A stretch of 64,000 nt of DNA from Athripsodes cinereus (GCA_947579605.1 OX388307.1:20313237-20377236), one strand, 5' to 3'. Shown: positions 36,845-50,449, counted from the stretch's first letter. Notes: a model not told the origin generated them from the sequence alone. Numbers and translations are program-made.

Positions 36845-36992
36845 AATTTAATTTTTTTTTTTAAAAAGATATAGGTATCTGGGTTTTGTTATAAACCCAA
36901 AAACAACCTTATACACCTTTCACACTAAGCTAAAAGCTTGTGCCGTGAAAAGGGAGTTTGCCGGCACCTGGGATCGAACCACGGACCCCTTG
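36845..36992 (-). mobile_element. SINE, copy 3 (head missing)
   Basis: Reverse complement of the SINE body and B box: TTATACACCTTTCACACTAA, GGGAGTTTGCCGGCACCTGG, then GATCGAACCACGGACCCCTT. The match stops before the tRNA-like 5' half and is followed by repeat C. Confidence 0.7.
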
Positions 36993-37457
36993 GGTATATA
37001 AATTTAACACATGTAGTTAGTCTAATGGTTACATCACTTGTGGGAAATGCCGTGATGAATATGAATGAATGTTTAATTTTGAAGTAAAATATTTGTATGT
37101 TAATTTTCAGATCCATCAAAGAAGGGAACCGAAATACTTTGAAAATGTAGATACATAATTATAATCTTGCAGTCAGTTTCATAAAGATAAAGTCCAAAAT
37201 GTCAAAGTTCTATAAGATACTAGAGTTAGTTTTTTTCCGCGAAAATTAAAAGTGAATATTATTTTTTTAAGTAACTGGCCATTAATAACAAAAAAACTTG
37301 GAAAATATTATCATAATGTATTATCATCTACAGCTTCTTATGAGAGTAGAAAATTAGAAACTATATGCACGAAATAACACCCCTATTATTACGAAGTTAA
37401 CACTTTTCAATACAGCAAAAACATAAAATCATTATTAACTAAAACATCGGTAAATAA

Positions 37458-37945
37458 ATTGAATACTGGAAATAAAGTAGGAGCTTAACGCCGAACGATT
37501 TTTTTTAAATGGCGGCGTACAGACAGCTGGATGCGAACGTCAATCATCAAGCATCAAGCAAAATCTTAAATCTTTCGGCGACAATTCGGAGCATTCTCCT
37601 AAGAAATATTCGAATGAATGCCTTCATTACGTCTCATGGCCAGGTAACGAAGGCATACATTCCAATATTTCTTCGGAGAATGCTCCGAATTGTCGCCGAA
37701 AGATTTAAGATTTTGCTTGATGCTTGATGATTGACGTTCGCATCCAGCTGTCTGTACGCCGCAAATAACAATGTGTGGCACTTATCGACTAACGAATTTT
37801 TCGATGGATCTGAGAGCCGAAAACAGGTAGGCATGACACTTATACTTTTTTGGGGCATTGGCTTTGGCATATAGGTACAACCGATTAACGAAAAAATATT
37901 TTTTTTCGTTAGGCGCTTAGTCCCTATTTTATTTCCAGTATTCAG
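37458..37945. mobile_element. Nested palindromic element of about 490 bp
   Basis: The outer ends GAATACTGGAAATAAAGTAG and, inverted, GAATACTGGAAATAAAATAG form terminal repeats of about 45 bp that continue into TAACGCCGAACGA/TAAGCGCCTAACGA. Inside, arms of about 110 bp (GGCGGCGTACAGACAGCTGG, GCGAACGTCAATCATCAAGC, GACAATTCGGAGCATTCTCC) at 37508-37615 pair with 37655-37765. Open frames on both strands are an effect of the symmetry. A one-arm relative is at 50450-50565. Confidence 0.75.
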
Positions 37946-39361
37946 TTGTTATCGTCGATAAAAAATTAAATAAAATCTTCGTTTGAACGTAATTTCTGAT
38001 TTTATTTGATTTTAATTTGTTGACTTTCTTTTGGCCATATTTTGAGAAATAATTATAATTCAGTTTGAATATCCGTTAAATATCCTTGTTTAAAATCAAT
38101 ATAATAGCGCATGAATACATCCGTAGTCATGTCACAAACTGGCTAATTGTACTTTTTACAGTTAAAAATGGATCGTTACACCCAAAAAGGGCATATTTAT
38201 AAACATCACTGCTTTTGACACGTTGAGTTTCAGAGTGACAATGGTTGCTGAGCTCCAGCTGGGGGTTCAAATGAATACGACATGGAATTATACGACATTT
38301 GTTAAAACGATTTCAGTCTGTGCATTGTCTTTACTTTGAACAAAGCATGCGATTAATTTTGATTATACGCATTAAACGCTTACAAAAATATTCAACCATC
38401 TAGTCATAAAGATATTAGTCTGTGTGAATGGCATTTTATCTATAAAATAATTTCATTTTATCTATAAAATAAACACTCATTTTTTCTATAAAATATTATT
38501 AGATTTGTCAGATCATAGATATAAGTGTCTTCAAATTGAAATAATATGATACACCACTCGAGGTAAATGAAATGGAGATATTGTCTATTATTCTATACAG
38601 GTATTATCCAAACTAATAAATAAATACTTTTATAATCTAACTAATACTCTAGTGCTCATTATAATTTTAAATAATTATGATTTAAGGATATATTATAAAA
38701 AAAATATTCTACAATTCAAAAATATGTTATGCACATAAATATATAAGTAGCCGCTATTTAAAATATAAAGTAGGTATAATTGAAATAATTTTTGCTTTTA
38801 TAAAGTTTGCAGATAATACATAGTTATTGTAAAGTAATCTCTTTATAGTAAATTTTAAGAACGCTTATAACTATGTTCATAGGATTTCTCCTTAAGAAAA
38901 TTTTTACTCAATAAACCAATTTACCAAACAAGTTAAAAACATCTCTCTTGTACAGTCAAATAATAGATGTAGTAGTATAGTATTATTAAAGAGATTATCG
39001 AGAATAATAATATGAGAATAAAGTTAATACTATCAAGTATCAACCAATGGTCCTAGATGAAAGTTTATTTTAAATAAACAAAAATTAAGCACCTATATTT
39101 AGTACTTTCATCCAATTTTGTATAAAGGTAATTGTAATAACACACCTATATACATACGGTGAATGAAACTATCCACACAGCTGTTTGCATAACAGAGAAT
39201 CGCTATCGAAGATGGTCGATAGTATGAGACGACTCTCAGAATTAAAAGTACGAGTATGTCGAATAGAATGTATGTCTTAATTTATTAATGTGACGGTAAT
39301 GGATACGTTTTGAATTTACTTAATGCAATATGATTAGCTGGTTATATATTTGGTTTTAAGA

Positions 39362-39420
39362 TTATTATTTATTTATTTATTTATTTATTTCAATTTTACA
39401 GGATACATACAGTTGATACA
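39362..39420 (-). repeat. LINE 3' end with (AAAT)n tail
   Basis: (TTTA)n on the plus strand runs into TTCAATTTTACAGGATACAT. This is the same kind of junction as at the end of the full-length LINE near 63950 and at 49447. The body beyond is not recognisable. Confidence 0.4.
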
Positions 39421-39919
39421 AAAAATACAATGGTCTATAACATATTTAGCAATAAGCAAACCAGTGAAGATCCCTATATTACCCTTATGTGCTCTACAAA
39501 ACATACATAACCAAACACAACAGATAAATCAAAAAACAACAATTACAATAGAATAGAGTAAATTATGTAAAGAAAATTAATAGAATAATGCTCACAAAGC
39601 AATAATCGTAGGATTAAACAATAAAACAATAAGCAATAAAAACAATACAATGAGTCATGAATAATAAAATTAAAAATATAAAAATATCACATAAAATCTC
39701 TTAAAATTTAAAATTCAAAATTTAACATCATTTAAAATTCAACATTAAAATTTGTCATAAGCAAATAGGAATAATAATTATCCAACACATGCAAGAAATA
39801 ATTACCACCTATAAAACAAAACATGCAATACCACATAGAACAAATTCTAAACATAAAAAGGATTGATTCAAACAATACACGACATTGGGCAATCGAAACA
39901 CAACGAACAAAATAGCAAT

Positions 39920-39947
39920 AAAAAAAAAAAAAAAAAAAAAAAAAAAA
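39920..39947 (+). repeat. Poly(A) run of 28
   Basis: An uninterrupted run of 28 A. It may be the tail of an old retroposed copy, but no body or target duplication is visible. Confidence 0.9.
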
Positions 39948-40714
39948 TGTGAAAATAGAAATCGGAAATTTACAAACAAAAGACCATACAGCAGGTCACC
40001 GTCATCCCTCAAACAAATTTAACACCATTATATCGCTATAATATAATGTCTTAGACGCGCGAGTAGGTACATATGTTTTAGTATAATATCTATTCGGCCT
40101 ATTTAAGTATACTCACTCTTATATCCTACTTATTAATTATGAAATGAAGAGGAAAGTGTAGTCTTAAAGCATTAGCATACATTAAACATTTATACACTTC
40201 CATGGACCGTGAAAGTATTATGTATATAAACCACAACTAGTAAACATAACTTGCTTTAAGATTACATCAACTTCTCGAAATAATATCACGTAGTGCTCAC
40301 ACTTGTTTCATGACGAAAATTTATAGATGTTGTAAAGGGAGAATGAATCGCCAACAAAATCAAAGCTTATAGCTTTAATATCACCAGAATATTTGCGTTA
40401 GAATTCATTTACATAATAAAGATCTATAACTACAAATATATTCTCAACAGGTTATGGCTAAATTATTTATTTATTATGATTAATTAATTCATTTATGTAC
40501 GGAAAAAGTATTTTTTTCCATGTAAGACATAAATATGAAATTTGAACAACAATCACACGCAAACGTTTAATGTAAATTGGGATTACACCATATTCTCAAT
40601 ACATACTAAATAATTAATTAAAAACATTTATTTTTTCATTCATGCTTTATTATACATTCATTACAAACAATTCCGTAGAAGATATACATATCCAATTAAT
40701 AATATGTATTACAA

Positions 40715-40775
40715 ATTTGCAGAGGGCAAGATTATCGCAAAGGCGCGGATTTCTTCCAACTAACCCAAATGTAAT
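40715..40775 (-). repeat. Repeat E, copy 3 (core only)
   Basis: Reads GGGCAAGATTATCGCAAAGG then CGCGGATTTCTTCCAACTAA CCC, a diverged form of the core at 29215-29265. No clear (ATT)n tail is attached. Confidence 0.5.
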
Positions 40776-43700
40776 TGATTTTTTTTGGCGGAAAATATTT
40801 TTGTTCATTATGAATAATTACTATTGAATGTTATATGTACTGGTAAAAGCTTTCACATTAACAAATCACAAGAAACACATTGATTATTACAGTGTTAACA
40901 CACTATTCTTGCAAGAACAATTAAACTAGTATAGATAGTAGAACATCGGGTTATAATAATAATATTACATTTGTAAAGGTAGAATATATTTATATAAGAT
41001 AAGTATACACATGGTGTTACCATAAGGACTACAAGCAGTTGTATATATGTATATTAGTTAGTAACAATAATGTTTACTAAATACAAACAAATAATAATTA
41101 TCGCGATGCTTTCGTTGTTGTATTGAGAATATCAAACTGTGTACATTATCATTGTTGTATATATACTGATAAGTAGATAGTATCTTGTAATTATTGTCAG
41201 TGAACTTTGACATACATAGATTGTGATCCAGGTTTAATTTACTTAATTATTAGAAGTAGTTCCTAATATTACAGTCATGTCGTGCGGTGTGTAAACCTTC
41301 CATACTATTTAGAAGGTTGTCTGTCGCTAATTACATATGTATCCTTCTCATGGGACTAATCAACACAAGTTTAAGGTAATTTATTGACATCATAATGAGT
41401 GTTGAGAGATGAAAGCTAACTTCATTTACATTATTATATCACAATGACGAGTGATATAAATAGATTCGTGCGAGTGATAATTCTTGGTGATTTGAGGTAT
41501 CGATACCAACATTAAGATACCGAGCGTTACGTTTAGTAAACCTTTTATTCTACGAGATTGCTCGATGATTTGAAGTCTTTTATTTAATAAGTGTTTTTCT
41601 AACAATGGCATGTGGAATGTAAATTCAAAGGAAAATTCTGTAATGTTACCAATATAATTACAAAACGTAAGTGTAAGTGTTGATTCAAAATAATATGTTG
41701 ATGGTTCACATATTAGAAGTGCACCTTTTTACAACATCACCATTGTTTGTTTAAATTATCATGCTCATATGGGTACATATATAATATCTATGTACTATCT
41801 AGGTACATAAAATCTTTTGTGTTGCAGACTTCAAGGACAATCATTGTTTTTTTTTTATTGTAAAGGGTCTTTTATAGCTTTGTCAGGTATAAAAGATGTG
41901 TGACACTAAAGTATGAGTATGAAAGAGAACATTATCGTTTTTTTTTTTTTTAAACTTTTCTATACACAGATGTCAGTATAGCTGGCGGAGTATATTTTTA
42001 TGGAGTGAAACAGCATTATATTATTATTAATTTTGGAATATGTTCCATAACTACAGTTTTTGAGTAAATTAGAACTGCATTACCAGTCTATTAGGTGAAT
42101 GACTCTTACAGAAAACAATAAAGAAAGATAGAAGAATAATAACATTCCCGATATAATATACCGATACTCTGCATTAATTAAAAATTAATGCTTCTGATTT
42201 ACTATTTCATTAGGTACGTTTAACTTGTGTTGGTGGTAGGTACTACTCTACGACAATGGAACGTATTATATAAAGGAAACGTTTTTCAGTAAATAAAATT
42301 TCTTTAAAAAAACATGTAACGTTATACTTATAGCTTATGTAGTAGGTAGATACATAATATGTACTAAAACAAAGACTTTGATAATGTAATACATTTGTAC
42401 TGTTGCTGCCAGAAAACGCCACGAATGTTTGTATGGGATTAATAAAATATTACTCAGACTTGAAACCTTATTCTTTTCTGGATATACCTGACTCAATAGG
42501 CCTTAAACGGAAATATATTATTATGTTAGTGTTATTCTTTATCCTTAAAAATCCTACATTTTTCTTTTGCAATATCTCTCGCTGTATACTGTTTATATTG
42601 TAGACGATTTCTATAATGGTTCTTTTTAATATTCTATTCAAAAACAAAAAGGAAACATGAAATATACAATGAAGTTATACCTTAATATTTGAAACTATGA
42701 CAGACAAATGTGTACAATAATTTCAGAGTTGTATCACAGTCAATTAACTTTCGCTTTTTCCATTTCACCTTTAAATATTATATATAATATTTTGTTATGA
42801 ACCTACAACACATAATAAAAAGCTTGACATGTAAAATGAGTGGGTGACAATATTTTTTTGTCAACAATTTTCCTCTTTCTAGAAAAAAACATTGTTATAT
42901 ACTGTATAAGACACGGTATCTACTACGTCTTCACAATACGAGTAGATGCCAATGCCAATATTCATTATTATTTAAAATGAAACTCATTTGAATTTTCTAA
43001 GAAATCAAAATTAAAGGTTTATACATAAGCACCGTGGTACTTGATTTGTACATTTCTTTAACCCTTGAACACTCTTCCATAGATAAACAGACTTTCCTTC
43101 ATTTACAAGGGTAGTAATGAAATTTACTAAGACTCTTGTCAGAATATGAATTGATTAATTACGTTTTTGATTGATAGAAACATGTTGAATGTCAACATTT
43201 ATGGTCAGTATATAATTTTAAACTTTATTTACGAATGAGTAAGAGAATTTATAGAAATAAAATAAAACGTGTTCAAATTAAAAGTTTGTATTAACTGACT
43301 CGAATAAAACAAAAAGTCAATAAAATATCTACTTCGAACTGTAAACATTACTGTTTTCCAGTTTCTCAGCAAAAATGGACTCATCTTTGTCATGAAACAT
43401 TCAAAATACTCAAAATTCATGTGTGAAAGAAAGACAGTATAAAATTGAGAGATTCATTCAATAAAAAGATTCCCCTTTTAGATAAGAAGCTTGTTCAACA
43501 ATATGCAACGTTTTATTATTGCTGAATACTCCATTTTGTACGGTGTCTTATCCCCTATTCTATCGCAATTGCAAAGCAGCTCGATGGATCGTTCCTATTT
43601 TACGAGATCACTTGTACCAAACAAAGCGATGGCAGCGTCCCAGTAATCCTCATCCTATGCCTTTAGAATGTCGAAGTGAAAATAAAATGAATAATATGCT

Positions 43701-44464
43701 ATATCCGATTCTGTTGCATCTTTGTACCAATACAGTTAAAATGTTTTACAAATTCTGAAAAATACGTACCTACTTGTGGGATTTGCCGCGATGGTGTAGT
43801 ACTAGCATATGTATCGTTACCCTGTTACATTATATAGCGCTGAAATATTTCTGTAATTTGTTTTCTTTCAGATCTTGCTTGCAAAAGTTACTATGATGGG
43901 ATAGATGGACATACATAATATTAAATACCTAACTACTATACTTCAGATTCAAGTTGGATGATTTTCTTTATTTTATTATTTCGTACATTAATATTTGATA
44001 AAATATTTATTAAAGATTTCATAAGATTGGAATGCGTCCCAAATACGATAAATATAATTTTACATAACATAACAACATAATTACAGTTTCGGAAAACAAT
44101 TCCAGCGGAATTAGATATAAGTACACAAACAATCTCATCTAAATACTTCTTCAACTAAAAGTTTGTATTAGTTATGGGTACAATAAAATAAAGTTCATTC
44201 GTAGTAAGTTACTTACATATCTGCATAAAGTTTGTATGTTTCAACATACAACTTTCTATGTTCTACACAATGGAGGAGTATATAAATAAATAGTAAAAGG
44301 AAAATTGCTTTCATGTATACCTAGGATAGTAAAGAATATGGAAAAATAACATCGACGGAGAAAAGGATTTAAAATTGCTACTGCATCTAATAAATGACAT
44401 CAATTCTACACGCTTTTCAAAGCTGTTGCAGGAAACAAACATAAGCTTGGACTATTTTTTTTTT

Positions 44465-44636
44465 TTTAAAAGATATATCTGGGTTTTGTTATAAACCCAA
44501 ATACAACCTTATACACCTTTCACAGTAAGCTAAAAGCTTGTGTCGTGAAAGGGGAGTTTGCCGGCACCTGGGATCGAACCACGGACCCCTTATTCATGAG
44601 GCCGAGACTCTACCTCCAGGCTACCGACGAACTCAT
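44465..44636 (-). mobile_element. SINE, copy 4 (full length)
   Basis: Reverse complement of the whole SINE: CTGGGTTTTGTTATAAACCC, the CACAGTAAGCTAAAAGC block, GGCACCTGGGATCGAACC (B box), GAGGCCGAGACTCTACC, and AGGCTACCGACGAACTC. With copy 1 it defines the length as about 175 bp. Confidence 0.8.
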
Positions 44637-44744
44637 TTTAAATTTCAACTTTCTAATGGGGCATAACGGAGAAAAGGTACCAAATGGACTTAAATTGTTA
44701 CCGATGTAGAATAGAACTCCCACTCTTTTCTGCATTTTCGAGTA

Positions 44745-45240
44745 TGCTGTACTATACTATACTATACTATACCCTCACGCCGTGTCCCAAGTGGGGTAGG
44801 CAGAGAGAACGGAACGCCAAACAGATCTATCTTTACACACTTCCTTCGCTTCCTCCACATTCATACAGTTCCTCATACACGCACGTCGGTTCCTCTTACT
44901 CAACACGCGGCCGTCCTTGAGAATTTGATCCACGTGATCAAGCCACGTGGTTCTCGGACGCCCGCGTTTCCTCACACCCTTTCTTTCAGATAAGTATATC
45001 CTCTTTGTCATTCTTACCTCGTTCATTCGTTCAACATGCCCAAACCACCGTAGTTTATTCACGCGCATTCTGTCCACAACACTCTTCTTGCATCCGCTCA
45101 TTCTTCTAATATCCTCATTCTTCACTCTATCACGCAGCGTTTTACCAACCATTCTTCTCAACGATCGCATCTCTACTGCATTTATTCCACTTTCGTCCTT
45201 CTTCAACCACGTCCATGTCTCGCTTGCATACGTAAGTGAC
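44745..45240 (-). pseudogene. LINE C-terminal region, 143 residues, with (ATAGT)n tail
   Basis: The minus strand is open from 45206 to 44775: MKKDESGINAVEMRSLRRMV, KTLRDRVKNEDIRRMSG, MRVNKLRWFGHVERMNEVRM, RKRGRPRTTWLDHVDQILKD, RRACMRNCMNVEEAKEVCKD, then WRSVLSAYPTWDTA. The LRWFGHVERM and GRPR.TW motifs identify the thumb and C-terminal region of an R1-like LINE. An ACTAT repeat at about 44747-44770 is the 3' tail. No stop occurs in this stretch, so the copy is young or was truncated on arrival. It is the same family as 9641-9890. Confidence 0.85.
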
Positions 45241-45379
45241 GGTACCAGAATGGTATTGAGTATGCTGTAAAGGTCAGGTATTCCTTAAAATAATTAAAAT
45301 AAGAAATTCAATATCTTGAAATAGCAATAAGGTATGTCATTCATCCTCAATGTCTTCATTCTATTGTTTTAGATCATTG

Positions 45380-45600
45380 ATCTATTACTTAGGAAGTTGT
45401 GATGCCGAGGACCAGTTATCTTCCAATTTTTTGGTTTTTTTTCTTGCGAACGCAAACCAGTTAGTATCTCCTTTGCATGTGGGTAATCATGCTGTCAGCC
45501 ATTCTTTCTACATGGTCTCTCCAGAATCATCTCCTCTTCCTTCATTTTTATCTCTATGTCCTCCACGTAGCATATTCTTCTAATCCCTAAGTTTTGCCCG
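45380..45600 (-). pseudogene. Decayed LINE C-terminal fragment
   Basis: One minus-strand frame reads FWRDHVERMADSMITHMQRR Y, then LVCVRKKNQKIGR and LVL between stops. The HVERMADSMI segment corresponds to the GHVERM motif of LINE C-termini. Flanked by repeat C pieces on both sides. Confidence 0.55.
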
Positions 45601-45814
45601 TGATAGCATGTAGGCTTTTCATCCTGAAGCTTTTTGTATAATTTAATTTCTTGCTATATCTGCTCTCAGTCTTAATTATGAATGTCTTATTTTATTGACA
45701 TAGAGAAGATGAGCTGTATGTTTATTATTTGCAGTTGCAAGTTTATACTTTAACTTGAGAAAAGTGATAGGAATATGAAAAAAAAATTAATGTGCATTTG
45801 TTTTTTTTATTAGT

Positions 45815-45985
45815 CGATGGCAAAGAATAAATCTTCCACTATGTGTTAGTTTTCTGGTATCTTGTAAACCAAGACGTAAAAGATTTAAAATTCTCATTTC
45901 ATCGACCCATTCTGAAAATATAACTTTTTTATTGAGACAGAGAAGACGGCTTGTATGTTTATTACTTGCAGTTCTTCCGTTGGCT
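45815..45985 (+). repeat. Dispersed repeat C fragment
   Basis: GGCAAAGAATAAATCTTCCA, a TTTTCTGGTATCTTGTAAAC block, GACAGAGAAGACGGCTTG and TATGTTTATTACTTGC follow the same order as in the copies at 20640 and 36440. Confidence 0.5.
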
Positions 45986-47299
45986 ACCATACCCGTGGGA
46001 AATGGATTAACGAATAAATATTATTTTAATATTGTTGTTTTCGCCTCGGCACACTTTTTCCGAAAAATGCTTTTCTCCTCAAAATATCTTTCGATTACTT
46101 CCTTCGAGCCAATTCGGAGAAGATATTTTGCCACAATCGAATATTGCGAGTGAGCTTGTAAAATCTTTCTTCGTGCTGTGCTCAGAGGAAAAAACGACTT
46201 TTATTTTTCTGCATTCAACCGGGATCTAGGCTATATATTATTATCATTCGAATTTTACCGCAAGAATAGTTCAGAAAACAAACTTCTTTGAAATGTGTAA
46301 AACAATACAAATAATAGTACTACATACATTCAAATGTGTTGTTTATGTACACTTTTCAATGTGAAAGGATTACCTAATTATAAAATGCTCTCACGCCTAG
46401 TATCTGAAGGTATTTGTGTTACTGCGGTAAGAATCACGTGGTGTAAACTCTTATTCAAAAGAAAGAGAATAAAATGTTATATCAAATAATTATATATTTT
46501 TCGAGAATAAAGAAGATACGTATAATTTAAATTGATTTATTAACAAAATATATTTTTCAATAAGTCATCCACTCACTGACAAATATTGATATGTAAATAT
46601 TATAAATGAATTTGTCAAAATGTGAATAAAAATAATACATGTCTAATTTCTATTGCGTTGTGAAGTTAATAAAAGAATGTAAAGAAAAAAAAATACGTCA
46701 TCCTGAAAAAGGTATTAGTTATAACTGAATGAAATTATTTAAATTTGGCTTGGGATGGTTATTAAGTTTTATTTTTGTAGAAATGGTAAAATGTTACCTG
46801 TCCTTAAAGCAAGAGTTGGAAATGAAAATTAAAAATAACTCGTCAATTTGTAAACTAAACTCGTCAATTTGTACACATACAGTAAAAATATCTCTGACGC
46901 TTGTTTTAAGAAACTTATAAGGGAGTTAGTTTGTATCAATATGAATGTTCAACATAGGAAATTGATAATAACATCAATTATACAGAAATGGATTATTTAA
47001 AGTTTTGCTGCAAATTATATTTATTTATTGAGTAGGTGTTTCAAAAGTCTATATTTAAATCTTGAATTATGTAATGTTCTAAAAAAGCCGAATACGAGGA
47101 AGATATGTTTATAAATAGATTCCTTTATTTTCTTGAATTATGCAAACACCTTACGATCTCGATAAGGGTAAAATTCTTCTATGGCAAGACAGTGAAGGGA
47201 TTGTGACAGTTAACTGATATTCAGACAACCTTCACATATTCACAATAAAATTTTGATAACACAATTTCTAGATATTCTTCTCTCCTAGAAGAAATCTAA

Positions 47300-47640
47300 C
47301 AAGTCTTGTTAGATTTCTTCAACATCGGCAATCAGCTCTGCAAAGACCTTTCAATCCTGTGCCAGTCGAAAGAGCTCCTCCACACGCACCACTTCAATTC
47401 AGTTTTTTTTATATTGGATAACCATGAAGCGTGCCTTCTGCCAAAACCACGTCGTCCTCCAACCTTTCCCGTTTATATGAGTTGGAGTATTTCATATTTA
47501 TTCCCTCACAAAATATGACCCAGATTTGCAATTTTGCGAAGCAATTGGTCAGCAATTGTTTGTTGCAATTTGCTCTTCTCAGTGTTTTCATGTTAGTGAC
47601 CACAACCATCCATGTTATACGAAGCATTCTTTTGTGTAAC
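47300..47640 (-). pseudogene. Decayed LINE C-terminal fragment
   Basis: One minus-strand frame reads TGKVGGRRGFGRRHASWLSN, IKKTELKWCVWRSSFDWHRI, then ERSLQS, stop, LPMLKKSNKT. The GRRGFGRR..SWL motif, and the R.....D..RI block before the end, are typical of RTE-like C-termini. At least two stops are present. Confidence 0.6.
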
Positions 47641-48219
47641 TAGATCTCGAATGCTTCTAAGTTTAGTCCTCCCAGAACCGAAATATAATCAATCTCATAC
47701 TTTTGAAGTATTTTGTTTGCAATTATTTTGTGAACTTCATATTAAAAAAAACTAATATTTACCAATCATTTTTAATTGTCATTAATCAGATGTACATAAA
47801 CACTCGCGAACATAAACAAACGCATTTGTGACCGTCCAGATAAAACATTCTGAAAATAACTAATGTGTAATCTCAATTTCGACTCTTTATTTCCGAAAAT
47901 AAATTGATAAAGTATCTGGAGCATCTGTAATTATGAGATTCAGAAATATTTTTAATGGTACGAGAATATTGACATCTATTTAATATTAGATAATTTCGGA
48001 AAAAAATAAAATTATTATCCCAAGTAAAATATTTAGTATTTAGATTATTATTTTGACCTTTTGAAGCACGTGTTTTTGCCACAAAAGAATAATATAAATG
48101 TTTTTAATACGTTGATACTTAATTTAATGTGTTATGAGAATAACTGATGATGGTCTTGGTTGAATCATACTTTGATAATATCCAGTAATAGTTGGCTAAA
48201 ACTGTTATTGAGTCCACAA

Positions 48220-48400
48220 AGGTTCCGACTACCCGGACGTCCTTCTTTCACAATACATCATTTCTATAACAATGAAATCAGAGCACAAGGAATGTCATGG
48301 GATTATTTGACTAAATTAAATTGATGGAGAGACGCTCTGAATGGAGGAGGCATGTTTCTCCCGAAATGTAGGTTGACGGACGAAATGATTTAAAAGTTTA
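48220..48400 (+). pseudogene. Decayed LINE C-terminus related to 15358-15645
   Basis: The plus strand reads FRLPGRPSFTIHHFYNNEIR, AQGMSWDYLTKLN, stop, WRDALNGGGMFLPKC. The order of blocks matches the 15358 fragment (FRRPGRPSFTIHRSYDNDI, AQGMSW), so it is a second, more decayed copy of that family. Confidence 0.6.
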
Positions 48401-49446
48401 TTCACATGCAGCATAAAAGTTAAGAAATTTTTCAGGGGTGATCCAGTGACAAACTAGTATGCCTAATGAATTGATTAATTGTTAGGTCATTGGTCCGTTA
48501 GTTGGCTTTGAAGTAACAATTTTTATTTAAGTTATTTTTTTTTGTTTTTAAAATTTTATTCGTTGGTGGTTTACGACTAAATTGTTGCTAGAAAAATCGA
48601 CTCTTTTTCCACCTTGGAAATTTAACAAAAAATATTGAATTTGCAATAAGAGGTTATGAAGAATCGAGTGGGCGCCGGTATAAAAACATAATCAGATTCC
48701 CTCTTTTTATATTACGCTGTTTTATTTTGAGCTCAAGATTATCAGTGTAGATTGACAAAATGTCAAATTTTACTTTCATTCAGAAAACGAAAGTGAGACA
48801 CAAGGGGTGAAATGAGGGTACAATAGGTAGTAGGGGTAAATGTATTGGCCCTAGAAATGACCTTTCAGAGAGTCTAATACGGAATTTAATAATAAAACAT
48901 TATCTTAAAAAGCTGGGGACTCAAATATAAATATTATAATCCAAACCAGCATAATATATTATACAATAATAAATATACTATGTAAAATATATATTTGTTT
49001 AAGAATTATAATTTGTATTCTTTTTGTAGGTTTTTCCTTCATCTAGTGTGTGTTATATCAATAACATTTTATAATCTTATTGTCAAATATCTATTTATGT
49101 TTATCTACTCGTACATCTTATTCTTCGAAAAATCACTCTTTTGTCGCTTCAATTTATTATTGAATACATTTTTCATACGTCCAAGTTGTTTTTTTTTCCA
49201 TCTACTTGACATCTCCTTACTATATTAAAATTTTATATTCTTCACATATTGTGCTAAACTTTAAATTGATACTCTATGACCTACACTCCAATATTTTCAT
49301 TTGTCTCCCATACTATTTGATTATACTTATTTTATATAATATGCTATAATTTGATTCCTATGAATATTTCATTTTTCCTCCATTGTTGTTCGTGTTTTTC
49401 TCTTACTGTGTTGTGAAATAATATTTTTATATTGTTTTTAGTTTAG

Positions 49447-49507
49447 TTTATTTATTTATTTATTTATTTATTTACACAGTGAACGGCTATATAAGCCTTT
49501 TACATAG
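49447..49507 (-). repeat. 3' end of a LINE of the 59.6-kb family
   Basis: A (TTTA)n run at 49447-49473 is followed by ACAGTGAACGGCTATATAAG and CCTTTTACATAG. Reversed, this is close to the 3' end of the full-length LINE (GTAAAAGGCATTAGCCGTTT, then AATAAATAAAT). No coding part remains. Confidence 0.55.
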
Positions 49508-50038
49508 AAAAGAAAAAAATACAATAAAAACAACAGATAGTGAAAACATATAACAAAAGTATCGTAAAGCTCACTCGTGGATATTTTAATGAATATTTGT
49601 TTACTACGATACACGGCGTGATCTTTTTATATTTCAGAAATATTATACAAACAAAAAAGTCAAAACAGTCAATAATCACGACAAAAAGAACAATACATAA
49701 TCAAGAATTATATTAAACATTAAATATACCAACCATCATAAATATATCATAAATATACCAATATTAAGCAGACACCTAGACACGTAATGCATTTATTTAT
49801 TTACTGACTGCTTATTTTATTTATTTTATTCAACAGTTACTTTTCCATTTAAGTTTTGGAGCAATAGAGTAAATTGATTACGTACATAATACAAATATTT
49901 TTAAATGATTACAAACTTCGGTAATATATTATGATGTGTAGGTATACACTGAAACTTGTCAAAAGATAGAAAAGTAAAATGAAACAAAACAAATTCGAAA
50001 AGAAAAACTATATTAAGTGTGATCTTAACTCCATAAAG

Positions 50039-50246
50039 CAGTATTTCCCAAACTATGGGTCGCGACCCACCAGTGGGTCGTGAGCGAATATTGAGTGGAC
50101 CTTAATGGACGATTCGCCACCGAATGCGTCATGAATAAAAAAATGTTGTTGGAGAAATATTTGGAGAAAAAAAGCTAAAAGGCAGGTCCCAAGATTGGAA
50201 TTTTTTCCTAGATGGGTCGGAGCCCAGTCAACTTTGGGAACCACTG
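50039..50246. mobile_element. hAT-type MITE with 8-bp target duplication
   Basis: The 208-bp element starts CAGTATTTCCCAAACTATGG and ends, inverted, CAGTGGTTCCCAAAGTTGAC. The flanks CCATAAAG (50031-50038) and CCATAGAG (50247-50254) match at 7 of 8 bases, as expected for a hAT target duplication. The internal GGGTCGCGACCC is self-complementary. The overlapping 139-codon minus-strand ORF is fortuitous. Confidence 0.85.
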
Positions 50247-50449
50247 CCATAGAGGATGTTTCTAAGAGTATTAAGAAGAAAATTTCCATATTTTTGTCGT
50301 AAAATGATAAGTAGACACTTAATAGTTCGATAGATATTCCATACATACTAACACTATTAAAATAGTTCATAGACTCATAATTATAATGTACATAAATAAA
50401 CAAATAATTTTTTATCGATTTCAGCAAACCATTGCCATTTGCTGGGTCC

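Noticed and set aside
37509..37870. Overlapping ORFs of 60-78 codons on both strands
   Set aside because: They are mirror images produced by the palindromic element.
39809..40012. 67-codon minus-strand ORF with a Phe run
   Set aside because: It reads through the poly(A) run of 28; low complexity only.
47300..47640. Possible host exon because of higher GC content
   Set aside because: The minus strand reads as a stop-interrupted LINE C-terminus, and no splice-consistent frame links it to the host exons.
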